This document shows, piece by piece, positions 23,982 through 37,902 of a stretch of 64,000 nt of DNA (positions are counted from its first letter, which is position 1; each line of letters opens with the position of its first letter). The notes beneath the pieces were generated by a model that did not search any database, was not told the DNA's origin, and worked only from the letters and a program-made list of their open reading frames with translations. A program made the position numbers and the translations under genes. This stretch comes from Formicarius rufipectus (lineage: Eukaryota > Chordata > Aves > Passeriformes > Formicariidae): contig VXAU01000760.1 of NCBI GenBank assembly GCA_013399695.1, forward strand, positions 4,085,610-4,149,609. The letters are read 5' to 3'.

Positions 23982-26900
23982 TAAACTATTCCTCAATCTC
24001 CAAATTCATTGGTGGGGGGTGGAAATAAGGCTGTGGTGATTTTGTTTACAAGCTGTTAAGTGGACTGTTAAATATAACCTATCTGTACAGCCACACAGGG
24101 CTATCTGGAGCAGTTCTCCAAGTAAACTGGAAACTGTGTGAAATTAGAACTGACTGCCTGCAAGTCTCTCAGCCACAGGTGTATCTTTTGATATACCTGA
24201 AGCACAGAGCTGCTGCCTTAGTGAACAGGTATATTAATTTAGCACCAGGCTAACATTAACTGACTTGTAAAAGAAACAGATGGTCTACAATCACTCTAAA
24301 AATTCTAAAAGGCTAGTATTAAAAAAAAAGGCATTTTAATCTTTTATTATATGTTGGGTTTGTTTTTTTCCATATTTTGATACCAGCTTGTGTTCTCAAA
24401 ATTAATGTTCCATGCCTGGATAAAAGAAATGCATGCAAAAAGTCATACAGGATTCATGAGAGAATTGCCCTATAGGCTGAAGATGTCCTTCAAAGATCTT
24501 CAGCAAGGCCCTTTTTATTATTTAAAGAAAAATGTTAGTGCACTCTTTTTCTCAAAAGACCTATTATTTAATCAATTTAGTAAATCTTATGCACTTGCAA
24601 GAAGTTTGTATAGAAAAATATATACATTTACCAAAATCCAGTATATAATTCCCTGAAAGTGAGAAGTGCACAATGCTGAGTGGATTACAGTACCTCCAGA
24701 ACATACACGAGCAGCACTTTCAATTCACCACAAAGACCCCGAGCTGTAACCTATCAACATTCATGAGAACTTCAGCCTGCACAAGCAGACAGTGCATCAA
24801 CTCATTTTTTTCAGACTTGTAAAATGCATTGCATTTGATTTTGATTTATCAAGTTATTACAAGGAAGAATAGGTGTGTGAGTCTAACAAGGCAAAGTCCT
24901 GCAGTTAACTCATTTTGAAATGTTCTAGTACTGTTATTGCCAGCATCAAAATATGAAGATTCTCAATTAAAACAAATACTGATGATACATTTCATAAATA
25001 TGATAAATAGGAATCACTCATTAACTTCAAAGGACATTGGGACAAATAGTATAAATCTATGACTCAACTGATGTAAAAGGCAGAAAGACCTGCCATAAAT
25101 TAATGTTTTAAATGTTGAATATTTAATTGCAATCTCTTATATAAAAGGTATTATTAATTCCCTCCTGCTTCACTTGCTATCTCTTTGGCAAATCTTGATA
25201 TCCATCTATAGGACTCCACAGAAGAGATATTTTTCTGTACAGCTTTGAAAAATATTTCCTATTCAGAAATAACCTCAATTAAATGCCTTTTTTTTTCTTT
25301 AAGAAAAAAGTGTTTTGGGCACCAATTTCAACATCATGTGAAAGACTTTCATTGCAAACCATGAGCAGGGATGAAGTTCACCCAGCTTGTACTACAGACC
25401 AACCACGCAGTGATTATCTTTGTTGTGGCAGTAACGTGGCATTAAAAGCCACATTGGGATATGTCATGTGCTTCATCCTCTTCCTAATCCACTTAAACTA
25501 CTGAGTGAGTCAATACTTTCAGGGGCTTTTTCACTTTAAAACATGAACCATGTTGGTCTTTTTTTCCCATTGGCTAATAGGTACACTTTTTAATAAAACA
25601 TAATGAACTATTTTAGAAGATTGATGCATATAGTATCAAAGCTTACAGAGAAACTAAAAATACTCTGAGCAAAGCACGGAAAGAATGTGCTACAGAAGAT
25701 AAAAGCCAATCTTCAGGTTAGCACTCTTTGCCATCTTCCGGGGCTGCTTGTACCAGGGTGAACACCGTAAATTAACAACACATCCACACCGCACAACCAC
25801 AGCACCGAAACGCTTTTCCTGCACTGCGAAAGACTGTTTGCAGATGCAGCAGCCATTTCATAAACCCCAGAGCAGAACACAGAGTGCCCTTTTTTCTTTA
25901 GTGTGCCACCCTCTCCCCTTCATTCTTGCACAGTGCAGGTCCTGTCTCTGGGGTGAGCAGCGCTGTGCTGAAGGGGTCTATTTTTGGATGTCAGCACAGC
26001 GTTCTTCCCAACCTCTAGACACTGTGCCCTGAACCACAGGATCAGCAAATCAGCACATTACTGCTGACTTCTGGGTCTTTTCAATCTTGTCTAAACAACT
26101 TTAAACTTGTGTCACCACGAGGTAACACAAAGCAAGGAATATTTCCCTAAATGTTTTATCTTTGACGTAAATAACTTACTCAGAAAGACTGGCAAGACGT
26201 ACAGTACCTTCCTGAGTAAAAAACTTGGAGGCAACACAGTGAGAAGTGACTCAAAAGTGACTCAAATAAGATGTAGATTAAAAAGACAGATACACACTCA
26301 AAAAATAAATTTAAAAAAAAAAAAAAACACCACTCAGATCTTTAGAAAACCTTTAAAAGATAAAAAAATAATGTCATTGTAAAGAATTCCCCAATTAAGA
26401 GAAGAAACCTTTAAATACTCACTTGAATAAACAGAAGAAGAGTGGGGGAAGGAGGAGAAAATCATATAAAGTATATTGACTGACATGGTCCACAGCCTTA
26501 CTGTGTGACTGTTTACAGCATCTTGTGGCCTCCTATTATTCTAGCTTAAATAACATCAGTAAGAGCACATGCAACATTATTGCTTTTTTTATATATAATA
26601 ACACAGTTTAATTTGTTGTACCTTAGAATAAGCTTGTCATGTATATCAAGAAACATATGGAAAGTTGTCTATAAGAAAAGATATATTCATGTGGTCTTAT
26701 CGAAAACTGAATTGAAATCTAAAAACTTGTGAGGCATGTCAGACTCACAGACCACTTCCATACATCTGGATCAAATATGAAGTAAAGATTATTTTTCTAT
26801 AAGCCTTGGCAGAATTATGGATTTCAGTTAAGATAACATTCAGCATTTTTTACAACAAATAATGGAGTTACTTTTTAAGTTTTACACCCAAGACACTTCA

Positions 26901-29056
26901 TTGGACAAAAACTGATGATGGAAAGTAAGCAGAATATTTCCATAAAATTGAGAAGGAAATCCAGAGGCTATTCTGTTTTCTTTCAACTAACAAATTCATG
27001 TTTCAGTTTCTTCATTGCTATAATATTTCACCCTTTTTTTTGCCCAAGAGTTTTAATAAAGAAAATAATTCTGGGGGAAGCTGTAACTAAATTAAGACCA
27101 CATAAAATAATTTACTCCAAAAGCTAGTTGAGTTCTCTCATTACTTGACTAACTGACAGTATAGAGTTGCAACACCTCAGGACTGAAAGATATGCAGAAG
27201 GAACGTTTCAAAATTATTTTCTACGAAAAGCACTACAGCTAATCCAACCATTTGCTAAAATAAATAGGATTTATAAAAATTCAAATGCACTATAACCTCA
27301 CTCATCTCAACTAAGCACTCAGAGACTTTTATTCATGAACATCTCATTTTACTACTGGAGCCTCCCTGCTGCTTCATGCAAACACGTTTGCGATTCGTGT
27401 TCTTTGCACAGATCAAATTACACTGCAACAACTGGGAAATTCTACAAAGAATTTCACAATCACGAAATAAAAAAGAAAGACCAAAGAAAATATTGAAAGC
27501 CACATGGAAGAAAATGAAGAGAAATGAAGAAAACTTGTTCTGCATGAAATAAGCTATTTTTGTGACCTAGACCCTATTTTATATTCATCAAAGAAAAGGT
27601 ACATTTTCACCTCATGTTACTCAGCACACAATAAAAAATTCAAAGTAAAAATTGACAGAAATGCAGCTACAGAGACAAGTAGGATGAGACAAACTATGAA
27701 AGAGTACCAGCACATACATTTTAGTTAACTAAATTAAAAGCCTACACTGTAGGGTGTGCACAGTCGAGTGGAGCCTTCACAGAGCAACTCAGGCCCTCTT
27801 TAGGAGCTTAGAAACCAAGATGTGCCTTTGGGAACTTTCACGAGTGTATAAAAGCTACAAATCACCCCGTCTTCAGGATGCTTTTATCGTACATTAACTA
27901 CCACGAGGCAAATGCAAAAATTTATTCCAGAGGAAGATACATGAGCATGGCTTTGTCTCTGATAATTAAATGCACAATTGGATTAAAATAAAAAGGACAA
28001 AAAAAAAAAAAAGCCTAAAACTAAGTATCTTGGAATAATAATAAAAAACTAAACTGGAAAATTATTTGAAGAAAATAAACATCACTAAAAGAAACCACTG
28101 CTGACAGGAATTAAATTATTATACTAACAACCTTCAAGCAGTATCTTTTGCTAAATGATAGCTCGGAAAGGAGAGAACAAGGCACTATTCCTGCACTTGG
28201 GGTTTTCTGTATTAGCTACATTTGGAATTTGTCCCAGCGTTTCTACATCAGAGCGCTTTTAATTTTAAATATATGAGCATGATAAGTTATTGAATAACAA
28301 TTGTGGCAGCTTATATTTCATTATAAGATATACAGCGTTCAAGCAGATAATAATAAATGCTTTTATTACAATAACTTTGGTTTCATGTCATTGATATAAT
28401 AAAACATCTGCCCAGAAATCTCAATTTAATTAAGTCTATTGCATCTACTCACAAATACTGCATTAAATCAGTATTATTTCCCATACACTTAAAAATAACA
28501 TATCAGCCTATTTTCATTACACTCCTTCCACAAAGATGCTTAACATTTAATTGCCCAGTGAAACAAATATTTCTAAGGTTTCATATTCACAGAGGCAAAA
28601 CTAGAAAATAAAAAAGTAGTGCCATCTAACACTGTTAAAATACAATAGGAAATCTGATCTTCTAACACATTTTTTCAATTTACTGTGTAGAGGCTTAAGC
28701 TTCTTCGCAAAGTATCCCATGACACAATACCTGACAAAGGAACACCTCAAGCATTCAGTGATATATTGCAGCCTTCACCAAAAGCTCTACAGTCATTAAA
28801 ATAGAACCTATGAAATATCTTGCATCATCTAAAGGGATCAGGCAAAGGTGATCATCTAGATTTTAAACTGAATGATGCCACCTGTGTACCTCATCTGGTT
28901 TGAACGAACTGATGTCTAAAACATGGTCCCAATACCATATCTGGATCTTTCAGCAGCACCTGCACTAAAGGAATTACTCTTTTGTTCCTCTAAATGTTGG
29001 GTAAACTGTCAGCTGTCACCTAGAGGTGATGAACAGAAAGTCAGCACGCTACTCAC

Positions 29057-29223
29057 CAATAAAGTAGTTGTTTCCTAATGCAAGCATTTCTTCAGAAAGA
29101 ACAAGTCCACCCAGTGCCTGGAGAAGAGTGACACTTCTGCCATCGATGAGTGAACACTGTTTAAATCCAGTGCTTGTGACCTTCCATAGCAGAATGAGAG
29201 AAGCAGTAGCATCTTGCCTTATT
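29057..29223 (-). CDS. DNER: DNER exon 4 (non-EGF extracellular region)
   Basis: This 167-nt exon completes the Lys codon split by intron 3 after the acceptor CCTTAG and ends one base into a Gly codon before the donor GTGAGT. It encodes IRQDATASLILLWKV, CSLIDGRS and EEMLALGNN, all strongly conserved with human DNER. This region lies between EGF repeats and has no EGF cysteine pattern; only one cysteine is visible. Its function is not known to me. It is among the best-conserved DNER segments in this window, whereas the exon 2 linker is the least conserved. Confidence 0.95.
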
Positions 29224-31641
29224 CTAAGGAAATAAATAATGAGGATATTCACACTGAGGGAAATCTGTGTTATTAGGAAATACAACCCTATAGAACAAAA
29301 GCTTATGAGCAAAGAAGGAAAACTTAAATCTAGCAGGTATGGAATCAGGAAAAGACCTGCAGTTTTTTAGCATATCCACAAAATTAAAAAATGCTTCAAT
29401 TGTAAGACTTGCATAATCGTATATGTAATAGCAGATTAAATCATACAGAGTGCCAACTTCTAATACTTGAAGGTCACCATCTGAATGCCCAAGAAGAGTT
29501 TTACATGTGGATCACATCATAGCAAAGGATCTTTATTCAGTCTTCCTATTTATGCCTTTTTAAGCAGTCCCTCTGTTGTACACCTACAATGCCACCCTTT
29601 TCTGCAGCTCAAGTACATCCAGGCCTCTTGTTTACTGAAGAACATTCGATGTTCGCTCGATGCGGGGAGACAGATCCTTGTAGAAATCCCAGTTTGTTTG
29701 ACATGCCAGATCGAAAGACACAGGACAGTTTATTCTTTCAAATCAAATGAGTCATGTAATGCTCCCAAGGTCACTGAGTCCATGGTGTCTTCCTGAATAC
29801 TGACAGACTGGATATAGGGTGTCCTAGTGCATGTACACTGTCGGCTCCATTAGGGAGCACTATTACGTCAGTGTTTGTGTTCTCTCTGGATGTATTTTTT
29901 CCTCCTCACCTCCACAACGAAACAATAAAAACATGCCATGTTTCTGGCAACTTCCCAAATATTTGCATTCATTTCCTCTGAAGGAATGAGTTTGAACAAT
30001 ACTCCAAAAATGCAAACACAACTGCATCCAACTGCTAAAAACTGGTAATTCTCTCTTGCTGAAAACAGACCTCCAAATACTTAGAGATGAAGTTCAGCTC
30101 CACAATTTCCTGTAATACAATTATTTCAATCCTGCTAAAAACATAAGGCAGCTTATCCTTTGTCGTTTTTTATTTGACTTCAGAACAACAGAGGCAAAGT
30201 TTTGCAATCATGCGTGACAGAAGTTGATAAAATGTTCGAACTAGACAGCATAAGAAGAAAATTTTATATAGTATTTTGGGTCCTCTTTAAGAACAAGCTT
30301 GTTGCTGACTATCTCAGTTCTAGAACAGGATAGCAGCTAGTGTCACAGTTTAGGTCACACCTGATAGTCAAAACAAAATGAACTTATTAAACTGAAATTA
30401 TTTTCCTTTCATAGATAGCCATTGAATCAGATATGTTACTTGGGCTTTTAACATGGGAAATAAAATGCAACAAAGATAGACCTAGACCTGCGCTACTCTA
30501 CCCAGATATAAAACACCACTAAAGATATACAGTGTAAAAAAATTATCAAAAATTACTGTGTACTCTGTAACTTCCTTTAAAATGGGGTCCCTCCACTGAG
30601 GGTCTTAAATAGAGCTTTAGAATCCACAAAATGCCAGCTTTTTCCTGATTCCAAGAAAAGACACTTGTTTGCTTTCAGATCCCTGCCAGCCAGAGCAGCC
30701 ACACTCACAGACCTCTCTGACTTAGGCTTAAGGCTCATGAATGAGCACAATTCAAAGTGCCATGGGAAGGGCAGGACAGCCCCCACGTTTAACAGTTGCT
30801 GCTCCAAACTGTCTGCAGCTTGTCTGCTTGCATCAGTTTGTTTTTTCCTGTGAGCATGGCCTTTTTAACAGAAACCTGGGATTCTGAAAGATAAGATGAC
30901 AGTACGAGAAAAACAGGCTATTTTGGGAAAATCTAAGTCTAAAATTGCAGTAAAGCTGTGAGCCAGAGAACTACGTTGGCAGATTTTTATTTAAAATAAA
31001 ATTTCCAAAAAGAAAATGCCTCATCCCAGCTGACAGAATCAGATCTTTCTAGGAAGTCAGGTTCTGTTAATTAAATGTGACAAAGCGAGTATGTGATGGA
31101 AAGAGCAAAAGTTTGAAATAGGAGTAACAGAACAAATACAAATTTTTGAGAAACGTGGTTTGTAGGACTTACACAAAGATTTCACAGCTGATGATGACAC
31201 CCAAAGCAACAACCCAGAAATCAAAGACAACCACAAAATACATGTATTCATATTGTCAACGATAACACTTTATACCAGCAATTTCATCTTGAGATTAAAG
31301 GGGGTGAAAAAGCATTCACCGCATCAAGCAGAAAGGAAATGTCATCTCTCCTCCAAACTGACATCTTCAACATGTCTGCCCTAATTTCTCTTGCATTATG
31401 ATAGCCCAGAGACAGTTTACATGCTTACAATTTCTAAAACATTAAATACGGGGGGGCAAATTATGCCAAGCAAGGAGTTGTCATGGCACTGCTAGATGCC
31501 TGAAGTCTGGCTGCAGTTCTCTCATAGCCTTTTAGCCACCTGACAAATCTGCCTATCTCAAAAACTGTTGTCAAAAAACATCCAGTCAAAATGAGAATAA
31601 AAGCACTTTTGTACTTCATCACACATAATGAATATTCTTAC
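29224..31641 (-). other. DNER: DNER intron 3
   Basis: This 2.4-kb intron is the shortest in the window. It splits a Lys codon after its second base. I saw no repeat or gene in it. Confidence 0.92.
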
Positions 31642-31736
31642 TTTATTGATGTATTCTGTGGAACTTCAAAGGAGATAAGCCGGCCTCCAGCAGAGCTATT
31701 GGAACTGGCATTTCCACAAGCCACATCTGGGGTTAT
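31642..31736 (-). CDS. DNER: DNER exon 3 (glycosylation-rich segment)
   Basis: This 95-nt exon starts in phase 0 after TTTCAG and leaves two bases of a Lys codon at its donor GTAAGA. It encodes about 31 residues including ACGNASSNSSAGGRL and FEVPQNTS, which match human DNER almost residue for residue. Three N-glycosylation sequons (NAS, NSS, NTS) lie within this short stretch. It links the variable linker of exon 2 to the folded region of exon 4. It is too short to stand out by open-frame length. It was found by looking for the next DNER segment and checking that the phases of exons 2 and 4 fit, which they do. Confidence 0.94.
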
Positions 31737-32600
31737 CTGAAAACAAAAATAGCTTTATTTAACACTAAATGAGAAGATCTGACCAAAGAAAGCATGAAAG
31801 AATTGTTTTTACAAATGACATTAATTAGTCCAGCAGTCATCTTTCAAAAATCCTCAGGAAGGACCAAAACATTCACCGAAACCTTTTTGCTGCCAGCATT
31901 TATATAACCATCCTGTTAGGTTTTTATTTTAACAAAAAATTCCTGCATGTAAGTCTGAATTTCTAAAGGCATCTTCTTTAAAAGCAAACATGTTTAGAAA
32001 AAGATTAATAGGTTTCTGGTCTTCTGAAATAATAAATGAAGTTCTACCACTTGCCACATCCAAGAAATATTGTAACATTAATTTATGTGACCTTGGAGGA
32101 CTTATAATAGCAAATACATTGTCTTTCTACTATACTGAATTATTTTTTTTTCCCAGACACAGGTTTCCTTTAAAAAACCCTCTTCCACTTGCCCATTACT
32201 ATTCTTTCCAAGTAGAAGTTGTTTAGACAAACAGTGCTTTCAGATGGAAAAAAATGATGATCACAGTTGAGAGTGAACAGACACGTTTGCCAAATCCGGT
32301 GATGCCTACCAGGCACAGAAATCAGTTACTTCATTAACTAGATCAGGACACCATAAAAGATGTCACACAACACCAGAGGAATCACAGGCAAACTCCTTAA
32401 TTATTCAGACCTTCAAAAGTAGTCATTTCCTAAAGGCAGTTCGAATTCCATTAATGTTTCTAAGGGTATATTTATTTCAAATAAGTAATATTTTACACGG
32501 CATAATTGAGTCTTTCTATCACTTAAATTAATGTCATCAGTTGTTTTAAATAACTAGTTTTCATGTATCTTCATCGACTTGCCTATGAAATATCACACTG

Positions 32601-32689
32601 TAAAAAAACAAAACGAAACAACAACAAAAAAAAAAAAAAAACCAAAAAAAAAAAAAAAAAAAAACTAAAAAAAAAAACCAAAAAAAACA
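32601..32689. repeat. A-rich simple repeat
   Basis: About 90 bases of A interrupted by short C, G and T positions (AAAACGAAACAACAAC, then long A runs). It is probably a decayed homopolymer; no attached element body was recognised upstream. Confidence 0.9.
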
Positions 32690-33900
32690 GTTTAATCTTC
32701 AAATTCCTGAGCAGAGTTTGCCATGTTACTTTTGCAGTTATCAAGAACATGCATGCAAGCCTTTTACACTAACCTTACCGAAAAGCCAAAAATGCAACCT
32801 GACACCCATGCATTGCTTGATTTTACATCAAAGAAAAAGCCCAAATCCAATTTGTAAGCTTAAATAAAATTCAAATTAACATTCTAAACATTACTATGAA
32901 ACACGAGCAAAAACAGAAGTCCAGAATAGGATGCCAAGAAAAAATTTTTAGGAGATTCAGAGCTTATTTCCATTCAGGCAAGACAAACACTCAGTATTGA
33001 CATTTCCCAATATCTAGATTACATAATTCATTGTTGAATTCCCTGGTACATATAACATGAATGCAGATGGTTCATGAAAATAAAGTGAGGTGCCATTTTA
33101 TTGTAATTGTTCAAATGAATTTTGAAAAAATAATAATATATCAATTACAATTTTTAAATCTCAGAAGTCAAAACGATGGAGCTAACTTTTAAGGTACAAT
33201 GCATCCAAAGTTAGTTTGGCTAACACTCCTCGTGTGCCAAGAGGAAAAATGCCACCATTTAAACTTCCATTTTCTTTGGGAATTTATATTTCTTCTAGAA
33301 CAAAAGGAAAAAACAAATCAACATCTCTAGTCTCACACAGTGTTATACTACATCAAAAAATACACTCAGTTTTATAGTATTCCTATAGTTTCACAATTTC
33401 ATGCCTCTATTACTTTGGAACAAAAGTGGGAAAATTGTAATTTATGCCTTTCATTTAACTTAGTGTTTAATATTAGAAGTTTGTGAAATAAAGGGCATTG
33501 ATCTCTTTGAAACTTAAAAAAAAAAACCAAAAAAAAAAGCTCAACATAAAAATACAGAAGCAAGAGCTGAACGAAGTGGCTGCATAACAAGAGCTGAGAT
33601 TTGTGTTTGCAAACACATCAGAATTTAGGATTACTCAGCGGGAAGAGCACACATAGGAAATACTGCAATGATAATCAGAAGAGTAGAAGGCAAAATGCAC
33701 AGTTTTAAATCTTCTATTAAGAGATCTGTAATGTTTGATGTCTTTAAGTAGGAACTCCATTTGTAAATGGCCCTGTTTTCAAGCTCTAAGAATCTGATAA
33801 TATAATCATATAAACCAGTAAGACACTAAACCAGGATTTTACAACAGCTGAAATTCCATTTTTTTTAAATATATTAAAACCCCTGATACTTGGATCAGAC

Positions 33901-33923
33901 AAAAAAAAAAAAAAAAAAAAAAA
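33901..33923. repeat. A23 homopolymer
   Basis: Uninterrupted run of 23 A in intron 2, without a recognisable retroposon upstream. Confidence 0.95.
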
Positions 33924-35474
33924 GGAAGAAGCAGCAGTTCTCCTAAGGAAAAAAAAATGGTCCCACCAGTGTCCTATTTCAGGCAAATACTATGGAGACA
34001 AAAATGATAGCTTTGACATCTGAATTAAGAAACAAATTGCCCGGTTTTTCCACAGCTGTGAGAAATTTGTATAAATATTTTGAAGTATGTCTCTTTCATG
34101 TCCTAATAGGACTCTGCAAAACTGAAGGACTGAAGAATGAGGGCAAAGATGACCAATACACCACAATAATAAAGGTTACTCAAAAGATTAAACCAATCTG
34201 TAATTTTCAGTCCCAAAAAATAAAAAATTTTTTAAAAAAAATTACATTTAACTGCAATGACATCAAACTCTTCTACAATTCCCCTGAAGTACTCAATAGT
34301 ACAGAACCTTTAAGACAGCAAGGAAATTCCTTGGGGAACAGACTTACATCTATAACACACATGATGCAGCTACTTTAAAAATATTCACCAAAGAAAACAA
34401 AATCTCCATGGACCTGCCAGAGCCTGAAGAATGTTTAGGAGCTGATTACAAAGATAAGCTCCTGTGTCAACAAATAATACATTCAAGAGCTGTTCTTGAA
34501 AACCTTACATAGAACGTAAATTTATTATCAAATTGTTGATAGTAAATACAGAATTCCTCTTTGCATACATGTTCCGTAAGTTTGAATCTGCATAATTATC
34601 TTGGGTTTTAAAAGATAACATAAAATATAAAAACTACATTTCTGTTTCAAATGCTTTAAGGCTTCACATAGGTAAAAGAGCAGCTTCATTCAGGAAAGCA
34701 AGAGTGAAATGCTGAGAGAATTACTCCTAGTTTTTACCTGGGCCTTAAAAAGACAGAAGTGACTGGCTACATTTCCTTACCAGGCCATAGCAATAGTACA
34801 GATGGGATTGCAAAGAAAACCAAGTGTGTTATCTAAAAAGAAAGCCACAGATTATTTTTCCATATTATAACTTTTCTGAAGAAATCCAATAGTGTGAATT
34901 GTACAGCTACTCTCCTGCCTTACACAAACCAGAATAATGAGATATACACTTAATTCAAGAAGTGCTGAAATACATACATAAATCCCAAGGTAATATTTTA
35001 ATATGAGTGAGTGCCTTTATTACACTGATAAGTGTACTAGACTTTAATTCAATGAGGCTAAGAAGAGTGGCATACAGTCGCTAAGTCTACATTTATCCAG
35101 CTTCTCAGTACTGAAATTAGTTCTTTGAAGACAGGTATTGTATATGAAACTTCATAGTATGCTTCTTGAAAAGCTGAGCAGACATTTGTAATTCTACAAG
35201 GCCTTATCAACCTGGGCAGACTAATCCTGAACAGTGCAAAATACAGCCACTCTGCTACTGCAACACCTGTGCATCTCCTTTGTACCTCCACCCCCTGGGG
35301 TCACCGAATTGCAGGGGCGGCTTTTACTTCTTGCAAAACATGCCAGGCTTCCCTCAAACTTGAAAGTGGTCTGTAAGTGGAATGACCAAATTCATATGAG
35401 CCTCAGAAATTCACAAGAATTTAACCACAGAAATTAACAAGATATTAAGGAAAATTTCTGAAATCTAACAGATA

Positions 35475-35655
35475 CTTCCAAACACTGGAAGAGGCTGCCC
35501 AGGTATCTTGTGGACTCCCTATCCTTTAAGTTATTGAAGACTCAGCTGTACATAGTTCTGATAACCTGCTCTAGCTGACCCTGCTTTGAGCAAGGAGTTT
35601 GGATCAGACAAGGTCCAGAGATCCTTTCCAACCTCACTTACACTGTGATGCTGGG
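35475..35655 (+). mobile_element. Diverged CR1 LINE fragment
   Basis: AACACTGGAAGAGGCTGCCC, then GGACTCCCTATCC, GAGCAAGGAGTTTGGATCAGA and GATCCTTTCCAACCTCA follow the order of a CR1 3' region, with many substitutions. The ATTCTATG tail is degraded to ACTGTGATGCT. It is older than the copy in intron 4 and is also antisense to DNER. Confidence 0.8.
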
Positions 35656-35796
35656 AGTGAAAATTCACCCCATGTTGCCCTTTAGGTCTTTGCTGTAAAT
35701 TGCCACTGTAGGTTCAGTGACATCATGGCTTTTACAAAACCCCACTCCAGTGGGATTCATCTTGGAAATGTTCCCAAGGCTTACACAAATAACTAA

Positions 35797-35826
35797 GTGT
35801 GCATGTGTGTGCACACACACACACAT
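35797..35826. repeat. TG/CA mirror tract (alternating purine-pyrimidine)
   Basis: A TG-rich half (GTGTGCATGTGTGTG) runs directly into a CA-rich half (CACACACACACACATG), giving about 30 bases of strictly alternating purine and pyrimidine that is also self-complementary around the GTGCAC centre. Such tracts can adopt Z-DNA or a hairpin. Confidence 0.85.
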
Positions 35827-37406
35827 GGGCACCTGTGTGGTTTTGATTGAAAAACTTTCCTCCTGTGCTAGCTGAGAATGTTCTCTTTGGTTCATCTCTT
35901 GTCTTTCCATCTCAGAAGGCTGTTCTCCTGTTTTTACTTCCTAATGGGGAACAAAGACGTCTGCATGGTCTTGCAGCCAGTGCAAAGTGGGGCAAATTAG
36001 TCTGGAATTAAACAGATTACATGAGTGCACATATCATTCTTGAAATAAATAAAGAGATGGATACAAACTCATCTTACAGCAAAGAAAAGAAAAAAACTAT
36101 GATTAAAACTTTAAATATATTAAAAAAGACATTATGTTAGTGGAAAGAGTTCTTTGAGAAAAACAAGACTGCATTCTGGGGTGATTCTGGTCATTAAGGA
36201 AGACAACTGTTCAGTTCTTCAGTAGGATAGAAGCTGTCACAATGAAAGCATTATGAGCAATGGCCTTGTAAATGCTAGGTCTTTTAAATTTTCTTCCAAG
36301 GGATTTCATATTAACTTTCAATTCAATAAAGCAAGTTTCATAACATGTAATTTTGGCTTTTCTGAACATATAACTACTTTTCTATCAGGATAGAGCTTCA
36401 GGATTTATTTTCTTTCAATCCTCTAAATGTGACATGAAGTATCCCTTATTTTTTAAGAAATATAATATGTTTGGCAGTCTTCCTTATGCAAGGGAAAAAT
36501 AATTTGTGAAAGAAATAAAACAGGTTAGATCCTGACTATAGATCTTGAAAATAATTTAAAAGTGAAAAGAGAAGTAGGAAAATAAAGGGCAATATAATAG
36601 AACCATAAGAGGGGGTCTCTATCTCCTTATATTAAGATGCCAAGCAATAAAGCAGAATCATTTCTAGCACAGAAATTCAATTCAGAACAAAATAATAAAA
36701 GAAAAAGAAGGTGGAGGGGCAGGTGAAGAATGCAGTTCCAGTACCCTTACCCTGTAGAATGGGAAAACTACAGCTTCTGAAAATCTAGTGTCATGTAGCT
36801 TAACCTCCACACAAGTGCACTTGTTTCTATCCTCCAGAGTTTCATATGGGACAATGCTTGAAAGAAAACCAGAACAGAAATAAAATTAAGGTTTACTTCT
36901 AACATATCATACCAGTGAGTGAGAAAAGCAAAAGTGTTCAGAGTAGGAGTAGTGCCCCTCCGAAGGACACAACAGGAGACTGACAGACTGAATCCAAAAA
37001 CAGCATCACGTGAAGAAGGCGCACCAGTTACTGTAGCACCAAAATGTGATGTAGGGAAGGATGCACATCCATACACATCTGTTGCTGGCAGTTTGTGTTT
37101 CTCTACTCATCAGAGCAATAGTCACTTTGCAGAGTCAGCAATCACACCACCAAGAGGACCCAGTGCATTCTGATGCACGGCAATCCTCTAGATAACACTA
37201 TTAAAACTTTGTATTTCTGTCACGGACTACCAATGTCAGTATCACCCCAAGAGGCAGATGCAGCAGCAGGCACATGCAGGATGGTTATCTTACACAATGA
37301 CAGAGTCTCAGATAGATTACCTAGGTTATCATATTAACCATCTGCCTTCTGCTCTCAGACTGGCCACTGAAATCAACGGTAAGTTCGTAAAATCTGATGT
37401 TCAGTC

Positions 37407-37902
37407 TGTAGGGGTTTTGGCTGGGATGGATTTCATTTTCTTCACAGTAGCCTGTGTGGTGCTGTGTTTTGGGTTTGTGAAGAGCATAGGGTTGGTAACA
37501 GGGATGTTTCAGCAATGGCTGGATGGTGCTTACACAGCACCAAGGCCTTTTCTCTTTCTTAGACTGTCCTGCCAGCAGGTAGGCTGGGGGTGCACAGAGG
37601 TACACAGGGGAAAGCTCATCTCAAACGACCAAAGGGACATCCCACACCAGATGATGCCACACTCAGCAGTAGAAATGGGCTCATGAGGTGGAAGCTGGGC
37701 AGGGCTGCTGTTGCTCAGAGACTGGCTGGGCATTGGTTACTTGGTGGTGAGTGTTTTCTTTTCTTCCTTTTCCTTTTAATTATTAAACTGTTTTTATCTC
37801 CCTGTGAGTTCTCACACTTCTACCCTTCCAATTCTCACTGGATGAAGGTGAGCAAGTGGCTGTGTGGGGCTTAGCTGCTGATGCTCAGCCGAGACCACAA
37901 CA
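37407..37902 (+). mobile_element. Avian endogenous retrovirus solo LTR
   Basis: The element runs from TGTAGGGG to CACAACA (496 bp) and is flanked on both sides by CAGTC, a perfect 5-bp target duplication (37402-37406 and 37903-37907). The body contains segments I recognise from a common avian LTR family: GTTTTGGCTGGGATGG near the start, CTTCACAGTAGC, GCTTACACAGCACCAAGGCC, a late polyadenylation signal ATTAAA (37782-37787), and TGGGGCTTAGCTGCTG near the end. The 5-bp duplication fits an ERV-L-like class. No internal retroviral sequence or second LTR is next to it, so this is a recombined solo LTR. It lies antisense to DNER in intron 2. The exact family name (TguLTR5-like) is from memory and unverified. 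Confidence 0.85.

Larger units (their letters stand above)
14938..29056 (-). other. DNER: DNER intron 4
   Basis: At 14.1 kb this is the longest complete intron in the window. It contains a CR1 3' end (23747-23981), a probable older CR1/L3-type fragment (17293-17415), a reverse MIR-like relic (21180-21310) and a small CpG-bearing patch at about 21975-22045. It also holds an AT-rich, non-repetitive stretch near 28080-28700. No coding segment was found. Confidence 0.9.

Noticed and set aside
32563..32772. Lysine-rich 69-codon open frame
   Set aside because: It is a translation of the A-rich simple repeat.
37258..37686. 142-codon plus-strand open frame
   Set aside because: It starts outside and ends inside the solo LTR, which is non-coding, so it is a chance frame.
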